Below are positions 35,001-46,187 of a stretch of DNA of 64,000 nt, one piece after another. Source of the DNA: Ischnura elegans (Eukaryota > Arthropoda > Insecta > Odonata > Coenagrionidae); assembly GCF_921293095.1 (NCBI RefSeq), contig NC_060254.1, forward strand, positions 8,494,001-8,558,000, given 5' to 3'. Below the pieces are notes generated by a model. The model did no database searches. It was not told the DNA's origin and worked only from the letters and a program-made list of their open reading frames with translations. Within the stretch, counting starts at the first letter, position 1, and each line of letters begins with the position of its first letter. Both the position numbers and the translations under genes were made by a program.

Positions 35001-38000
35001 CGAAGCTGGTTATTATTTGCATGATATTTAAAAATATTTTTTTACACATGATTTTGGCAGTGAAAGGCGTGAAAAAAAGAATGAGGTTCTCTCAAACATT
35101 CATGAAGCCATCACGTGCCTGTGTGAAAACATGCCAATGCTACAACCACCTGTATCATTGGAGTCGGTAGATAATCTAGAAGGGGTGAAATATATTCTTG
35201 ACGCAAAGCCATTATCCTTTACAAAGGTAGGAGAGAAGCAACAAATGCTGAATTTGAAAGTGTTTTTATTTGCGGATTGATCCTTAATTTTAATTCTAGT
35301 GGAGTCCTTGAAAAATATTTCTCTTATTCTGCAGGAATATTTCGATTGGGTGGCTACTCTGTGGAAGGATAGGGGAGTCCAGGAATGCTACCTCCGTTCA
35401 AATGAATTCCAACTTATTGACTCTGCTAAGTAGTGAGTACCTTTAATGCTAAGTGCCTTCTTCGTACAGTGTAAACCAAAAATACCATACCCTCAATTTT
35501 TTTATCACTTGTGATTTATCCTGATTTAAAATTCAGACCACGAAATGAGCTGATTTAAATCCTGATCTGATTTTAGGTCAGACCTGTTGAAGATATAAAT
35601 CAGCTAATTTTTTTTTATATAACTTTTAAATCAGACTTGAATAAATTTTAAATCTGGTATGATCTGAAACTTTTATGCATAAAAGAGTTAACACCTTATT
35701 AGGAAGTGGTATCAAAGATCCAATCATTCTGAACAGATAAGATCCAATTTACGTTCTCACAGTCAAAGGGATAAGCTAAAATATACTAATAAATAAACTT
35801 TTCTCGGGTTACCGTGGGGGTAAGAAATTGTAAGAGTGCCTTACGCTTTCTTTCCTGAGGAAACCCAAGAAACGTTTATTAATTCTGTTCACCGTGAAAA
35901 CATTAAATCATACATAATGAAATTTAATATTAGTATCCTAAGTAATACAATATGTATTTTCTATGAGGTTCATCTAATATCTTACTTTTGGAATTTGGTT
36001 ATTCCCAGTGCTATTTTCCTTTTCAGCTTTTTGGATAAATTGAGAGTTGTACAAAAAGATGATTACATCCCATCTGACCAGGTAACCATGGTTTGTATAA
36101 TCTCAGAATAAGATCTTTTTAATTTTTGATTATTGTGTATATTTTAATTCTCATGTTAGGATATTCTTCAAAGTCGCCATACAACCACCACAATCCAAAA
36201 AATATCATTCAATGTGGACGTCCCTAAAAAATTTCAAGGAGGAATTCAAGAAATTTGGATGTTTGATGTTGGTGGACAGAGAGGCCAGCGCAAAAAGTGG
36301 ATTCAGGTATGTTCGGGTTCTGGAAGAATGAATGTACCTACATATTAAGATTTTATTTGGGGCGCCAGTAGGTTTAGTGACTGTACTCTGTTTAATAGAG
36401 ACATTGGAATATAAACCTTTGACCAATGGAATACTGCTGTTCACACAGTTCTTCAGCAGCGGAAGACATTCATGGATGATGGGAGTAATAACAACTCATG
36501 ACCCAACTGGTTTTGGCACTTACGGTGTATTTCTCAATGGTACATCTCCAAATATTTTGGGAGCATTTGTCACATTTATGGGAGTTCAAGAGGGGTGGGA
36601 GGGCTCAATGAAACAGGGAGCTTGGCTGAATGGCCTTCAGTCAGGTGATTTAGTGTGGGATTGTGTTGATGAAGAGGAGTACGTAGTGCGAGTGCAAAGA
36701 ATAAAAATGGAGAATGAGGCAGTGGTGGTGGGTCATGGTGCAACATAGGAGTGGAAAAACAATTTTAACCCTTGGATGGTAGGAATGTTTTTATACGTTT
36801 TGCACGCAATCTGCGTGAAAAACATTTTTAAACGTTTGACCATTACTCGACTACCTGCAGGAGTTTCCCAAAATTTTTATTGCTACCCGAATATCTTGCA
36901 CTTGGGCACTTTTCCTCACTATTGCTAAGGGGCTTAATTCTCCAGGGCCTGCCCTCGCGGCAGAGGGTGTATCCTGGAATTTCTTATTGTACTGGCCATT
37001 TTGGATTCTTTTGTTTCCACTACACACTTAAAAGTGCCAACAACAAGTGCCCAAAAATGTAAGTCCATCCTTGGTAAGAAAGAAGGAAGGGTCACCCTGG
37101 ACTATAAATTTATCTATTAGATAAAGTATAAACATCTAATAGATATCTACATATAGATAAGTAGTTATCTAATAGACATCTACTGTAGATATCAGTTAGA
37201 CATGCTGCTGTTTTGACAATTATATATATCTAACAGATATCTACGATAGATGTCTATTAGATAACTATTTATCTATCCGTAGATACCTAATAGATGTTTA
37301 TTTTCTGTGTGAGAAGGTTCACTCCCTCCGAGACACTTAGCCAGGCTAGAGAGGAGAAATATTTCTTGCTTCTCTCTGACACTGGCTGGTGGCTAAAATC
37401 ATAAAACTTCTGCTGCCCAAGGGTTTACTTTGGCACTACATAACCACTCCCATCATCATGATAAAATTACACAAAGTTGAGCCAGCAGAATTAAGTCTTT
37501 CATTACTTTGTGTCCTCAATAGGGTAGTTTCCTTCATCAAAGAAAATGAAAGACATTGATTGCGATTCATTACCCACCATTTGTGTATTCATAATATACA
37601 AATTATTTCGTTTTAGAAATACCGGTTTAGACGAATGGTAATGGTCAATTTTATCCTCATTTGAAAAAGGCTAGATTGGCGCCCACGCAATACCACTCCA
37701 CGTGACGTCACAGGGACCTAGTTTCTATATGAGTAGATAGGAGTTATACATTGTCTGAGATTACCAATGCATGCATGAGGCGCAGAGCTCAGGGAATCAT
37801 GTCTTAATAATCACCTATTAAAACTGGCTAAGGTCGCAAAGTTTTCTTCGTTTGATAAGGTATTAATAATCCTTATTTAAGCCAAGCGCTACCAGCTAGC
37901 AGGGTACTCAGCTACCCGCTAGCAGCCTGCGTCGTATCAGCGCTCAAGCCTCCCTCAAGGTCACCCCACAGGGCGGCAGCGGGATCGAGAAATACGTCAC

Positions 38001-41000
38001 ACGGAGAGATTTCCCGGCATTCATACTTACCCGTCGCGTATTCGGGCGCTTGAAAATTTTCCATTTTCATTAAATCGCAAAAAATAGATATCGTCATTTA
38101 AAAATCTAAATGCGTGAAATACGTACTCCAGGAGTAATAATCTTTCGATTTAGGCAATAAAAAAATAATAGGAAACCACCCTATTATGTAACTGTGAAGA
38201 AATTTATAAATGGGGCAGTGTTTGTGAAATGTGTTCGGGCTCTATATTCCCATGTCTGTAATAAAGACGAAGGCTTTAAATGGAGAGGAGAAGAATAAGA
38301 AATTCTCAAAATTCATTTTCTCTCCATCGATCCTTAGGAATACAATAATGATAACATTCCTTGGGAGAGGTGAAATAACGAACAGTGGGATATAACACCC
38401 TCAAATTACAGAAAAGCCTACAAACACAATCTGTCTACCACTGAAAGAACTTTTACACCTTTATAATTAAAAAAACAAATGCACCCTTTAGGCTGCAGGT
38501 GATCCCAACTCGAAATTACATAGCACCATGATAATTGATTTTGATGGCATTTATTTTTCAAACAATTCTGTCAAGTTGTCTAAAGTAAATCCTGGAACTA
38601 TTCATCAAGGTTTTTGAGGGGATTGAAGCAGTTCTTTTCATTGTGGCTTGCAGCAGCTATGATCAAACACTGAGAGAAGACACTACTAAAAACAGATTGG
38701 AGGAGGCTGTCAGCCTCTTTGATGATGTCTGGAATAGCAGGTTAGTAATGCTTAATTTTGTATTCAATCATAGGCGGATCCAGGGGGGGGGGGGGGGGGG
38801 GCACGGGGGCACGTGCCCCCCCCCAGACCCTCAAAAATATGCAAGATTTTTAATACGGTCCCATTATGATTGCGTTCGTTTTGTATTACGAGGTATCGTT
38901 GTGCCCCACCCAGAACAAAATCCTGGATTAGGCCTTGCTTGTGCCCCTCCCAGAAAAAAATCCTGGATCCGCCCCTGTATTCAATGATTTAAATTGTTTA
39001 GATAGCTAATAATGACAGCTATTGTTACTACGTGTCTGACTTTCTAACTTCATAGTTTTTAGTAGTTTCATTCCTCCGTCACATCTGTGATTAACCATGT
39101 GTATTTTACCATGGTAAACTATGAGCATGCTTCAATCACTGTCTTATCTCGATGGTTGGGTGGCTAAATGGGCTATTTTAATTCTTAAAAAAAGTATGAG
39201 CTGAAGCTATGATTGAGGGTGTCTGTGTGGAAGCACCTCTGGTAATCAGCTCTCAGTCATTACATTTAATATATTATCATAATCCTGTTTCTATTGGATT
39301 CCTGATGATTTTTAATGGTGTCACATTAGAGCTTCGACCTTTCAAGATAGAAAGTGTGGCTACTGCTTTCTGCTCACCATTAATGTTTGATCAACTAGGC
39401 CTTATTGGGGTGCCATTTTATTCTGTGTTTAAAGGCGCAACTACTTGAGTAATATAAAATGATTCAATTCTGAATATCCAACGTTGCATCGTGCCCTGAG
39501 AACAATGGCAAAGTTAGGCATTGAAACGTCAGCAGTAGGAGACATGACCTGGTTGGTAACCTTGAGAATAATTCATCTCGATGTTTCCTATGTATGAGAC
39601 TCGAGCTGTTATTTATGATTAAGTTTAAGGCGTTCAAACTCCAATGTCATCCTCCTTGCATTTACTCAGATATTAATATTGTAATCGTCACAAAATACGA
39701 GGCCTTCCAAGCCTGCATCATCATATATTGTGTTTTATAAATGGCAGCGCGACTCAGTAAGGTAAATAATCGTCTACCATGATAGAAACTACGGGGTAGG
39801 ATTAAAAAGTAGTAGGACTGAATTTCTGCAGTGCAAATGGAGAAGGGCTGGACCACCTGGTCATGATATGTAGTGAGGAGCCTTCCGAAGAGTCTGATAT
39901 TTTGTTCCAGTCACCTGCAGCCAAGGGGAGAGTAAGCACACAGATTTCCGTGAACCTCAGTGAAAGAGTGCAGTTGCGATCCAAGATGGAGAAAAATCTT
40001 GAGCAGCTCTACGCCATTAAATTCTGCATCAAGCTCTGGAAAACTGTGACAAACACCCTCGGAATGATTCAGCATGCCTTTGGAGATGCTGCCATGTGCT
40101 GCTCAAAATTGTTAACAGTGGCATGAGCTGTTCTGGAAGGGGAGGGAGCTCCTTGAAGATGGCCAGCATGCCAGTTGCCAGACAACTTCAAGGATTGATG
40201 AAAATGTGGTCTAATTAAAGGTGTGGTGTGGTTCACAGGGAGTTCGCAACCTCTGGACGGACTGTGAATGCAAGTTCTTACGTGGGCATGCTTGACACAT
40301 GTCCTCTGTGTGCAGTACCAATCGGCAATTGTTGGAAGCTTCACCATGGCAACGAGCCGTGCTACACCTTGCTACTGGGGAGGGAGTTTCTGGCCAAGCA
40401 CAGGGTTACCATGTTGCCTCACCCCCAAGCTCAAGGGCTCAAGCGAGACTTTGAGGGAAACCGAAACAGCTGCATAGAAGACGTCCAAGGGGACGTGTCA
40501 GCATCTCTGAAGGGGATCCTGGAAAGGGAGTTCCAGAAGGCCTACGCACTGTGGAAATCGCTTTTTACGCATTGAGTTGTAGCACAAGGGTGCTATTTCT
40601 AGGCATACTAAGGATTTTCACCGATTAGTTTGATAAAAAATTTAAATTGATTCATTCTTGCTTCTTTTTGATCCCACCCTGTATATCAGGTGGTCTCTCA
40701 AAGCCAACGTAGGGGTGTGATGCCTCACTCACACCCTAGTCATAGTGTGCCCCCACTCGGCAGCCAATCAGAATAGTTTTTGGGCGGTAAGTGTTCCCAA
40801 TGGTGCCACACCATTGGAGGAGCTCAACTGCATTTGGAGAGAAGTTCTTCAAAGGCCTCTTATCTTTAAAATTACGTAACATAACAGATACACTGATCTT
40901 AGACCCCTATGCCCAGGATCAAACCCATTTACGCTTCTGCTTTAACCAAGCATGTTTCACATAACTGTCTTGGAATTCAACTCCATTTCAACTTTTTCAA

Positions 41001-44000
41001 TAATATCTGTTCTCTTTCGTAACACTTCATGATGGAATTAAGTAACCCTTAAAGTAAGAATGGTTAAAACCTAGAATATTTTTTATTTTTCAAGTGACCC
41101 ATCTCCAGAAAACTGGAGCATACTGTGGAAGTGATAATGAAAAAATTAATTGCGTTCACCTGCCTTTGCTGTTGGATTTTAAAGATTTGGTTTTTTATCC
41201 ATCCAATAAAAATTACCATCCCATGATTGTGACTTTTGTGCTGTTTCAGATTTCTCATTGACTCAGGATTTATTATATTTTTAAATAAGCAAGATGTTCT
41301 TGAGGAAAAAGTTAATAGTGGGAAAAGTATAGCTAAATACTTTCCAGAATATAGGAAATACATTTTACAGATCAGAGGTAAGAACTGCTCAAATTTGCTG
41401 TAGCCATGATTCACTAGATATAATTTGTGCTTGAATTTGAAAAATGAGACAAATGTGGAAACTGTCTCTAGGCCTTTTATTTTTCTCTGTGGTCTTAAAA
41501 TTGTGATAATTTTCTTTTCAGCTGGAAATCCCGAAAATGAATACGTCAAGACTAAATACTTCATCAGAGACTTATTTATTGTAAGTTTCACTCTTCACTG
41601 TTTTCAATCCATGTCAGTGGAAATTTTGAATGATGCCAAAAAATTCAGAGAAAACCACACAAATTTACGTGGGAATTGTCTGTTACAATGAATGGACCAC
41701 ACCAATTTTCTCTGATTGGTTCCCCCAGCAAGCCTTTGCTTTCTCTGAGCCATATGTTCCAGAATCTTTTGTCTGGGTCCGCACTATTGCTGTGAACTCC
41801 AGTCATTATATTAAGTTTCAACTTATATTTCAGACCTAATTTTGGGCCAATCTCTGGCATTAAAAAGATTTGGACCAGATTTTGGGAGTGGTTTAGAATC
41901 CTCCATTGAATGTCACAAGAAGGACTTGAATTTTGTATGTATACACACATAATTGTGTACTATATATACAGGGTGTCCCATTTATCTTGACCACCCGAAA
42001 TAACTTTTTGTCCAGATGTAAATTCAAAAATGTGTCAAGCAAATGTACATTAGCTGTCAGGGGGACATTATTCAGCATGACTGCCTTCCTTGGAGATTTC
42101 TTATTTACAAAGATATGAACAGCGGTATGTCTTTTTTAAATGGCACCAGGGTTGATTGATTTAAATCACTTTGATTTAAATCATGATTTAAATCACTTGA
42201 TTTTTATTTTTTTAAATCAGGTGATTTAAATCATAATGTGATCTATATGTTTGATTTTTAAAGAGTCAAGAAAAGGAAGCTGTAAGTGTATAATTTTGAT
42301 TTTTATTTCTTAATTAATACAATGAATTGACAGTTATCAGCACAATGGTGGCTCTTAAATAGAAATGATACCATATGAATGCATGTAACATGAAAATTAA
42401 AAAAAATGGCTTTGGTTAGAATACTAGTGTATCCGTTGAAAAAAAATTGTTTTCTGATTTAACTTCTAAGCGTAGGCACCATACAAAGTTGCAATTACAG
42501 AATTTTTGTAAACTTCATATGCTTTAGAACCACATAATACAGTACATTTGATACTTCCAATGGCAATTTTATATTATGCTGGCGTAATTTTTAATTTGAT
42601 ACCATTGGCATTTCCATAGTTCTCTCCCCTGATTGACTAAATGTTGTATTAAGTTTAGAGTATGTTGCCTCTTATTGTTTCTGCAAACGATCATTCTCCA
42701 ACATGCTGCCCAAATAGTTAGTATTGCAAATAACTGAATTTTTGATGAATGGAGAATCATAAAAATCTCATTTAAATCAATAAAATCCAATTTAAATAAA
42801 AAAAATCAACAAAAATGATTTTTTTGAAAAAAATCATGATTTTTATCAACCCTGTATGGCACCCTATATTTTTTATTCGGAAATCCATTGCCTCTTCTAA
42901 AGACTTATTCAAAAATGTAGCACAGTGGACCATTAACATGTTGCGTACGGATGGTGAGAATTCTTGTCATTTTTTTCCCGAACGTTCCGGACGGATGACG
43001 AAGATTCTTGTCGTTTAGGCATGTCAACCTAAACAATTTTAAAGTGTACAATACGTTTTCGTTAGTATGTTTTCAGTTGTTGTTCGTTATTCATAATGAA
43101 TTGATGCATCATAACGTTTGATTGGGTAAAGTTGTATTCTAAACATTAACTTTTTAACCATCTTTAAACCAAAGGCATTACGCCCTAATTACACCTCCAC
43201 CCAAAATTGGCGTTCCTAGGAATTTAAATACCCCGGTACGCTACGTGTTAACATAAACACAACGTTAAGAAAACATAAGAAACTCATCCACTTACTGGAG
43301 TTAGCAGCAAACAAATTTCAAGCAAGTCAAAACATAACACAAAAGTCACTTTGAGTACGGATGACGAGAATTCTCGCCATCCGTACGCAACATGTTAATG
43401 GTCCACTGTGCTATATTTTTGAATAAATCTTTAGGAGAGGCAATGGATTTCCGAATAAAAAATATAGGGTGCCATATAAAAAAGACATACGGCTGTTCAT
43501 ACCTTTGTAAATAACATAGCTACAAGGAAGGCAGTCATGCTGATTAATGTCCCCCTGATGGCTAATGAACATTTGCTTGACACATTTTTGAATTTGCATC
43601 TGAACAAAAAGTTATTTCGGGTGGTCAAGATAAATGGGACACCCTGTATACATGCAGACATGATTGAAGTCCATGAGTCTTGGGGTAGTGATAGGCACTG
43701 CATGAACGAGTCAGCACAAAAGTGCAAAATAACACTTGCGTAAGACAGTTTTTTTGCCTCCAAGTTTATCAATGACAACATCAATTTCATTCAATGTATT
43801 ATCTAATTAGCAAAATACACCTCCCAAATGTATTAGTTCTTACTGTAGATAAAATTAACATCAAGGCTAGCAAATCATCTTTATCAATTATTAATAATAT
43901 AATTCAGCCAATTTAAGTGCCAAAAAAGGTACAGCAACCGAGAACCGGTGATTTTAACCAGTGTCTTCATGATGATTTTTTACTAATCAGATTTTGGATG

Positions 44001-45143
44001 AATAACATTTAACTTTGTTTTTCCACATAGTTTTTATTAAAACACTGATATGGCTAAAACGATTTATGTCATCTTCTGGTAAGTATCATTGGGAAGCTAC
44101 CAACTTTGCTAATTAGATGATAACTTGAATGAAATTGACATTATCTTTGACAAGATTAACATTCGGGAAAAAATATCTCAAGCAATTTTTAATTTAGAGT
44201 ATTAATGTACTAAAAAGTTGTCACTGCCACATTTTAGTAATAAGAAACGTGAAAATTTAAATTCCATGTGTACCATTTCTACTTGATCTTCAGGCAGTTC
44301 AAGCTTGAGTAACCACATCTACAGGTGTGAAATTTTGGTAGAACATATTTCTTTATGTCCAAAGCGCCTAAATCCAACACTTCAATCATTATTTTATGCA
44401 ATGGAATTTAATTACATATAATTAATATGCTGGTTTGAATTCTGCACTCCCTGTTTGAAGAAATATTGACAGCAATTGCATCATGTAGGTACAGGTCATT
44501 TTATGTAATTATAATCATAATAGTAATCCTACTACATATTTACTTCTTCAAAGAGTAATTTGTAATTGTAAGTACAGTTGAGGACCTTAAATCCAGAAAG
44601 CTTGGGACCTAAGGGTTTCTGGATTTCTGGTCTTCATGGTATACTTTATTAATTAATTAATGCATTCAGACTCTTGTGTTCGATATTAGAGATCCCTACG
44701 TGTGTCCCTGCCTAGGTTGTGAGCGTATGTTCATAGCGTGTGCTAACTTCCTACTTGTCCCAAAAACAATGCTCGGAAAGTGGTGCCATGAGGTGGCAAG
44801 TCCAAACACTACGAGAGGAATTTTCAAGCGTTCCGAATTTCTGGATTCCGGGTTTGAGTTCCTCAAATGTAATTACAAATTTGACGGTGCAACTTTAATT
44901 GATTGATAATGTATTGATATTTTTCTTTTGTGGTAGGATGTGACAAAAAAAGGACGCCGTCAGACTGATAGGAAATGGAGCTTGGGCCCTGGGTTCACCG
45001 TGACTGCAGAGGAAGGAAACGTTCAAAGGGAGGTGTACACTCATTTCACTGTCGCAACAGATACATCCAATATAAAGACAGTTTTTGAGGATGTACAGAG
45101 CATGGTGATGATGTGGAATCTGGAGAATATTGGCATACATTGA
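29092..45143 (+). CDS. Galphaf: divergent Gs-like G protein alpha subunit (G-alpha-f-like), 10 coding exons
   Basis: Exons: 29092-29209, 34866-34938, 35061-35226, 35335-35432, 36027-36081, 36160-36306, 38610-38740, 41250-41377, 41522-41580, 44937-45143. They total 1,182 nt, phases agree, and they encode 393 residues (Gs-alpha is about 394). G boxes are: P-loop LLLGSGEAGKTT (usual GAGESGKS/T), switch I SRHTTTTI with the conserved Arg, switch II DVGGQR with the catalytic Gln, NKQD, and ATDTSNI (usual TCAxDT). Gs-like landmarks include YLRSNEFQLID and DDYIPSDQ. Oddities: the N-terminus is MKLDCF, with no Gly2 but a Cys5 that could be acylated; the C-terminus is LENIGIH and not the Gs YELL end, so receptor coupling may differ; exon 2 ends at a GC donor (AG, then GCAAGA). 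Such divergence is known for insect G-alpha-f, which is the best assignment from memory. Intron 1 is 5.7 kb and full of transposons. Confidence 0.9.
29463..29756. mobile_element. G/C-run inverted-repeat MITE
   Basis: The left end is GGGCGTACCCAGCGAGGGG and the right end reads, in reverse complement, GGGCGTACCCAGG followed by a G run. These are imperfect inverted repeats of a non-coding element of about 290 bp. The style resembles the hAT MITEs at 23705 and 31856, but no clean 8-bp duplication was seen. It lies in G-alpha intron 1. Confidence 0.6.
30942..31198. repeat. 257-bp palindromic fold-back element
   Basis: It starts CGATACCTCCACTGC and ends GCGGTGGAGGTATCG. The two halves are about 90% reverse complementary over roughly 110 bp each, meeting near 31075. 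It is non-coding and lies in G-alpha intron 1. The class is unknown. Confidence 0.75.
31856..32157. mobile_element. hAT-like MITE
   Basis: The left end is CACTGGTGCAGCGAAGGGG and the right end TAGCTTCGCCCCTG, imperfect inverted repeats. The flanks catggaga (31848-31855) and cgtggaga (32158-32165) match at 7 of 8 positions. The 302-bp interior is non-coding with G/C runs near the ends. Confidence 0.7.
32401..33077. mobile_element. TTAA-flanked piggyBac-type element
   Basis: TTAA lies at 32397-32400 and 33078-33081. The termini CACTTTGAGTGCC and GGCACCCAAAGTG are inverted repeats. The 677-bp interior is AT-rich with inverted motifs around ACGTAATATTACGTCC near the right end. No transposase was seen. 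Confidence 0.75.
33443..33640 (-). mobile_element. Penelope-like element C-terminal fragment
   Basis: The minus-strand frame includes ITNEAIEIHQASN followed by YFNRDYGLNLSKAL, which matches the PLE C-terminal signature (compare [14 protein letters not shown] in the copy at 19782). Only this tail is recognisable. It lies in G-alpha intron 1. Confidence 0.6.
34280..34835 (+). mobile_element. Penelope-like element fragment with inverted ends
   Basis: The plus strand encodes a decayed PLE C-terminus (GGYSLSNNWKPV near 34600-34635). It is bracketed by inverted copies of one terminal sequence: minus strand at about 34290-34400 and plus strand at about 34712-34830, both containing a CCCGAAACGTC-type stretch. 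The right copy ends about 30 bp before exon 2 of the G-alpha gene, so the element lies next to a splice acceptor. Confidence 0.65.
36769..37423. mobile_element. possible TTAA-type element
   Basis: The left side is TTAA (36765-36768) then CCCTTGGATGG. The right side ends CTGCCCAAGGG followed by TTTA (37424-37427) where TTAA would be expected. The terminal match is short, so this is tentative. A separate 172-bp palindrome lies inside. Confidence 0.4.
37129..37300. repeat. 172-bp AT-rich fold-back repeat
   Basis: The sequence from TAAACATCTAATAGATATC to ATACCTAATAGATGTTTA is an imperfect palindrome with about 75-bp arms and a short spacer near 37205-37225. The arms repeat the words ATCTAATAGA and TAGATATC. 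It lies in G-alpha intron 6. Confidence 0.7.
37521..38182. mobile_element. 662-bp inverted-repeat element, copy 1, unclassified
   Basis: The ends are AGGGTAGTTTCCT and AGGAAACCACCCT. A second copy, in opposite orientation and of nearly the same length (668 bp), lies at 55841-56508; the first 120 bases of the two are about 90% identical by eye. The interior has a CpG-richer tract (about 37900-38040) and no recognised protein. The target duplication is unclear. It lies in G-alpha intron 6. Confidence 0.75.
38769..38977. mobile_element. G-rich hAT MITE, 8-bp target duplication
   Basis: The termini are CATAGGCGGATCCAGG and CTGGATCCGCCCCTG, flanked by tattcaat at 38761-38768 and 38978-38985. The 209-bp interior matches the element at 23705, including the AATACGGTCCCATTAT stretch. 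It begins only 28 bp past a G-alpha donor site. Confidence 0.9.
39986..40575 (+). mobile_element. mariner (irritans-like) relic, internally deleted
   Basis: The left part (39986-40126) encodes a mariner N-terminus (AIKFCIKLWKTV). The right part (40228-40575) encodes HREFATSGRTVNAS, then WKLHHGNEPCYT, then REFLAKHRVTMLPHP and FQKAYALWKS, the C-terminal half of mariner transposase. The two parts are in different frames. The sequence around the first catalytic Asp is missing between them. The usual HHDNAP motif reads HHGNEP, so the second Asp is lost, and the PYSPDLAPxDF segment with the third Asp is deleted. It is a dead copy in G-alpha intron 7. Confidence 0.85.
42147..42854. mobile_element. 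hAT MITE nested in the palindromic element
   Basis: The ends are CAGGGTTGATTGATTTAAATC and TTTTTATCAACCCTG. The 8-bp flanks are aatggcac (42139-42146) and tatggcac (42855-42862); the intact opposite arm of the host palindrome shows the original target as tatggcac. The subterminal regions repeat TGATTTAAATCA words. The 708-bp interior has no transposase. Confidence 0.85.
42937..43394. mobile_element. piggyBac-type MITE inserted at the palindrome centre
   Basis: TTAA lies at 42933-42936 and 43395-43398. The termini are CATGTTGCGTACGGATGG and CCATCCGTACGCAACATG, with AGAATTCT just inside each. Removing it restores GGACCATTAATGGTCC, a perfect palindrome. It is 458 bp and non-coding. Confidence 0.88.
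44575..44869. mobile_element. pogo/Tigger-like MITE, TA target
   Basis: The ends CAGTTGAGGACCTTAAATCC and GGTTTGAGTTCCTCAAATG are imperfect inverted repeats, with TA at 44573-44574 and 44870-44871. The element is 295 bp and lies in the last G-alpha intron, 67 bp before the final exon. Confidence 0.65.
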
Positions 45144-45332
45144 GTTTTGAAATCTTAGGATTAATTCAGGGCCTATCCTACATAAAAGCCTGTGACAAAA
45201 GAGGGAAATTAGGGAACAACATTCTAACTTACATTGTAATATTTTTCAATCAACTGCCAAATCATTTAAAGCCCTTTAATGTTCTTTTATACATCAGTAT
45301 TGTGTCTACGAAAGATGATCGGCTGAGATATT

Positions 45333-45338
45333 AATAAA
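45333..45338 (+). terminator. G-alpha poly(A) signal
   Basis: AATAAA lies 190 bp past the stop codon. A second AATAAA at 45623-45628 could serve as an alternative site. Confidence 0.5.
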
Positions 45339-45343
45339 TAATC

Positions 45344-46187
45344 TTTGAAGCTGAGTTTAATGAATGATATATATGGTGCAGCTCAGAAGTATTCTAATGC
45401 CTCTGTAAAATAAATATGGTAAGGTAAAACAAGATCATTTTTTTCAATTTACTCCTGATTGACAGTTGTGGTATCCTTTCTCTTTGGGAGACTAGATATG
45501 AAATCAATGCAACACTTATTAGATAAGTCCAATGACAATCTTGGTCTTTCCTTTTTCTGAGAATATGATCCATGTTTCTTTTTATACACACTGATGGTAG
45601 AAAACCATAAGAACTATGTATTAATAAAATGATGTTATAGCTGGTGGGTTGACTTCTCTGCTAAAATATAAAGTATTCAAAATGACGTATTGACAGATGT
45701 GATTCATATAAGCAACCTACCTGACCACACCACTCCTTATTCATGGAATGGCCATGAACTAGCCTGTAGCATAACTTTATGGAGTCACCTGCAGGTGCGA
45801 TAAAGTGCGGAGGAAAAATCATCCCATTTATTCATAATAAATCTGGATGTTGAAAAATTAATGTCGGTTGCATCAAAATTATTAGTGTGAATAGATGAAG
45901 AGTATGCATGCATGTATGTGCAATATTCTTTATTAATGAAAAGTTAAAGTTTTGATCAGATTTTATTTCTTCCATTAATGCATTCCCTGCCACGTGCCAC
46001 CATTGGGTATCTCACATAAACTTTTGAACTCTTTTTCCCACAAACCTTTTAGCAACATTTGCAACTTTTTTTTCCCACTACAACCTTGTTGCAGTGGAAA
46101 GGCTAGCACGTGCCTATGAACCCTGCACTGCAGGGAGTAATTCTCAATTACTCCCAATAGCACCACCCATGCCAGATTGGTGAAACA
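45344..46187. other. intergenic, nothing recognised
   Basis: AT-rich DNA past the G-alpha gene. A minus-strand frame at 45975-46166 has no family resemblance. Confidence 0.35.

Larger units (their letters stand above)
41969..43646. mobile_element. palindromic element with CAGGGTGTCCCA ends, carrying two nested insertions
   Basis: The left arm starts CAGGGTGTCCCATTTATC and the right arm ends in its reverse complement, GATAAATGGGACACCCTG. The arms match over about 255 bp. Flanks are TATATA and TATA. The left arm is interrupted by a hAT element (42147-42854) and the centre by a TTAA element (42937-43394). Without these the element would be about 510 bp and almost fully palindromic. No protein is encoded. 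The superfamily is uncertain. Confidence 0.85.

Noticed and set aside
36332-36748. A 138-codon plus-strand frame inside G-alpha intron 6
   Set aside because: The G-alpha exons on either side join in phase without it, it has no family resemblance and no splice sites that would add it.
37912-38097. A minus-strand frame within the 662-bp element as a transposase
   Set aside because: It is only 61 codons and shows no known motif.
39480-39530. A further PLE end with a hammerhead-like core (CTGAGAA, hairpin, GAAACGTC)
   Set aside because: The CTGA-NGA core is altered and no PLE coding part or inverted partner was found nearby, so it was not listed as a feature.
41064-41591. A 175-codon open frame on the minus strand
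   Set aside because: It lies antisense to two well-supported G-alpha exons (41250-41377 and 41522-41580) and its translation resembles no family. It is a shadow frame.
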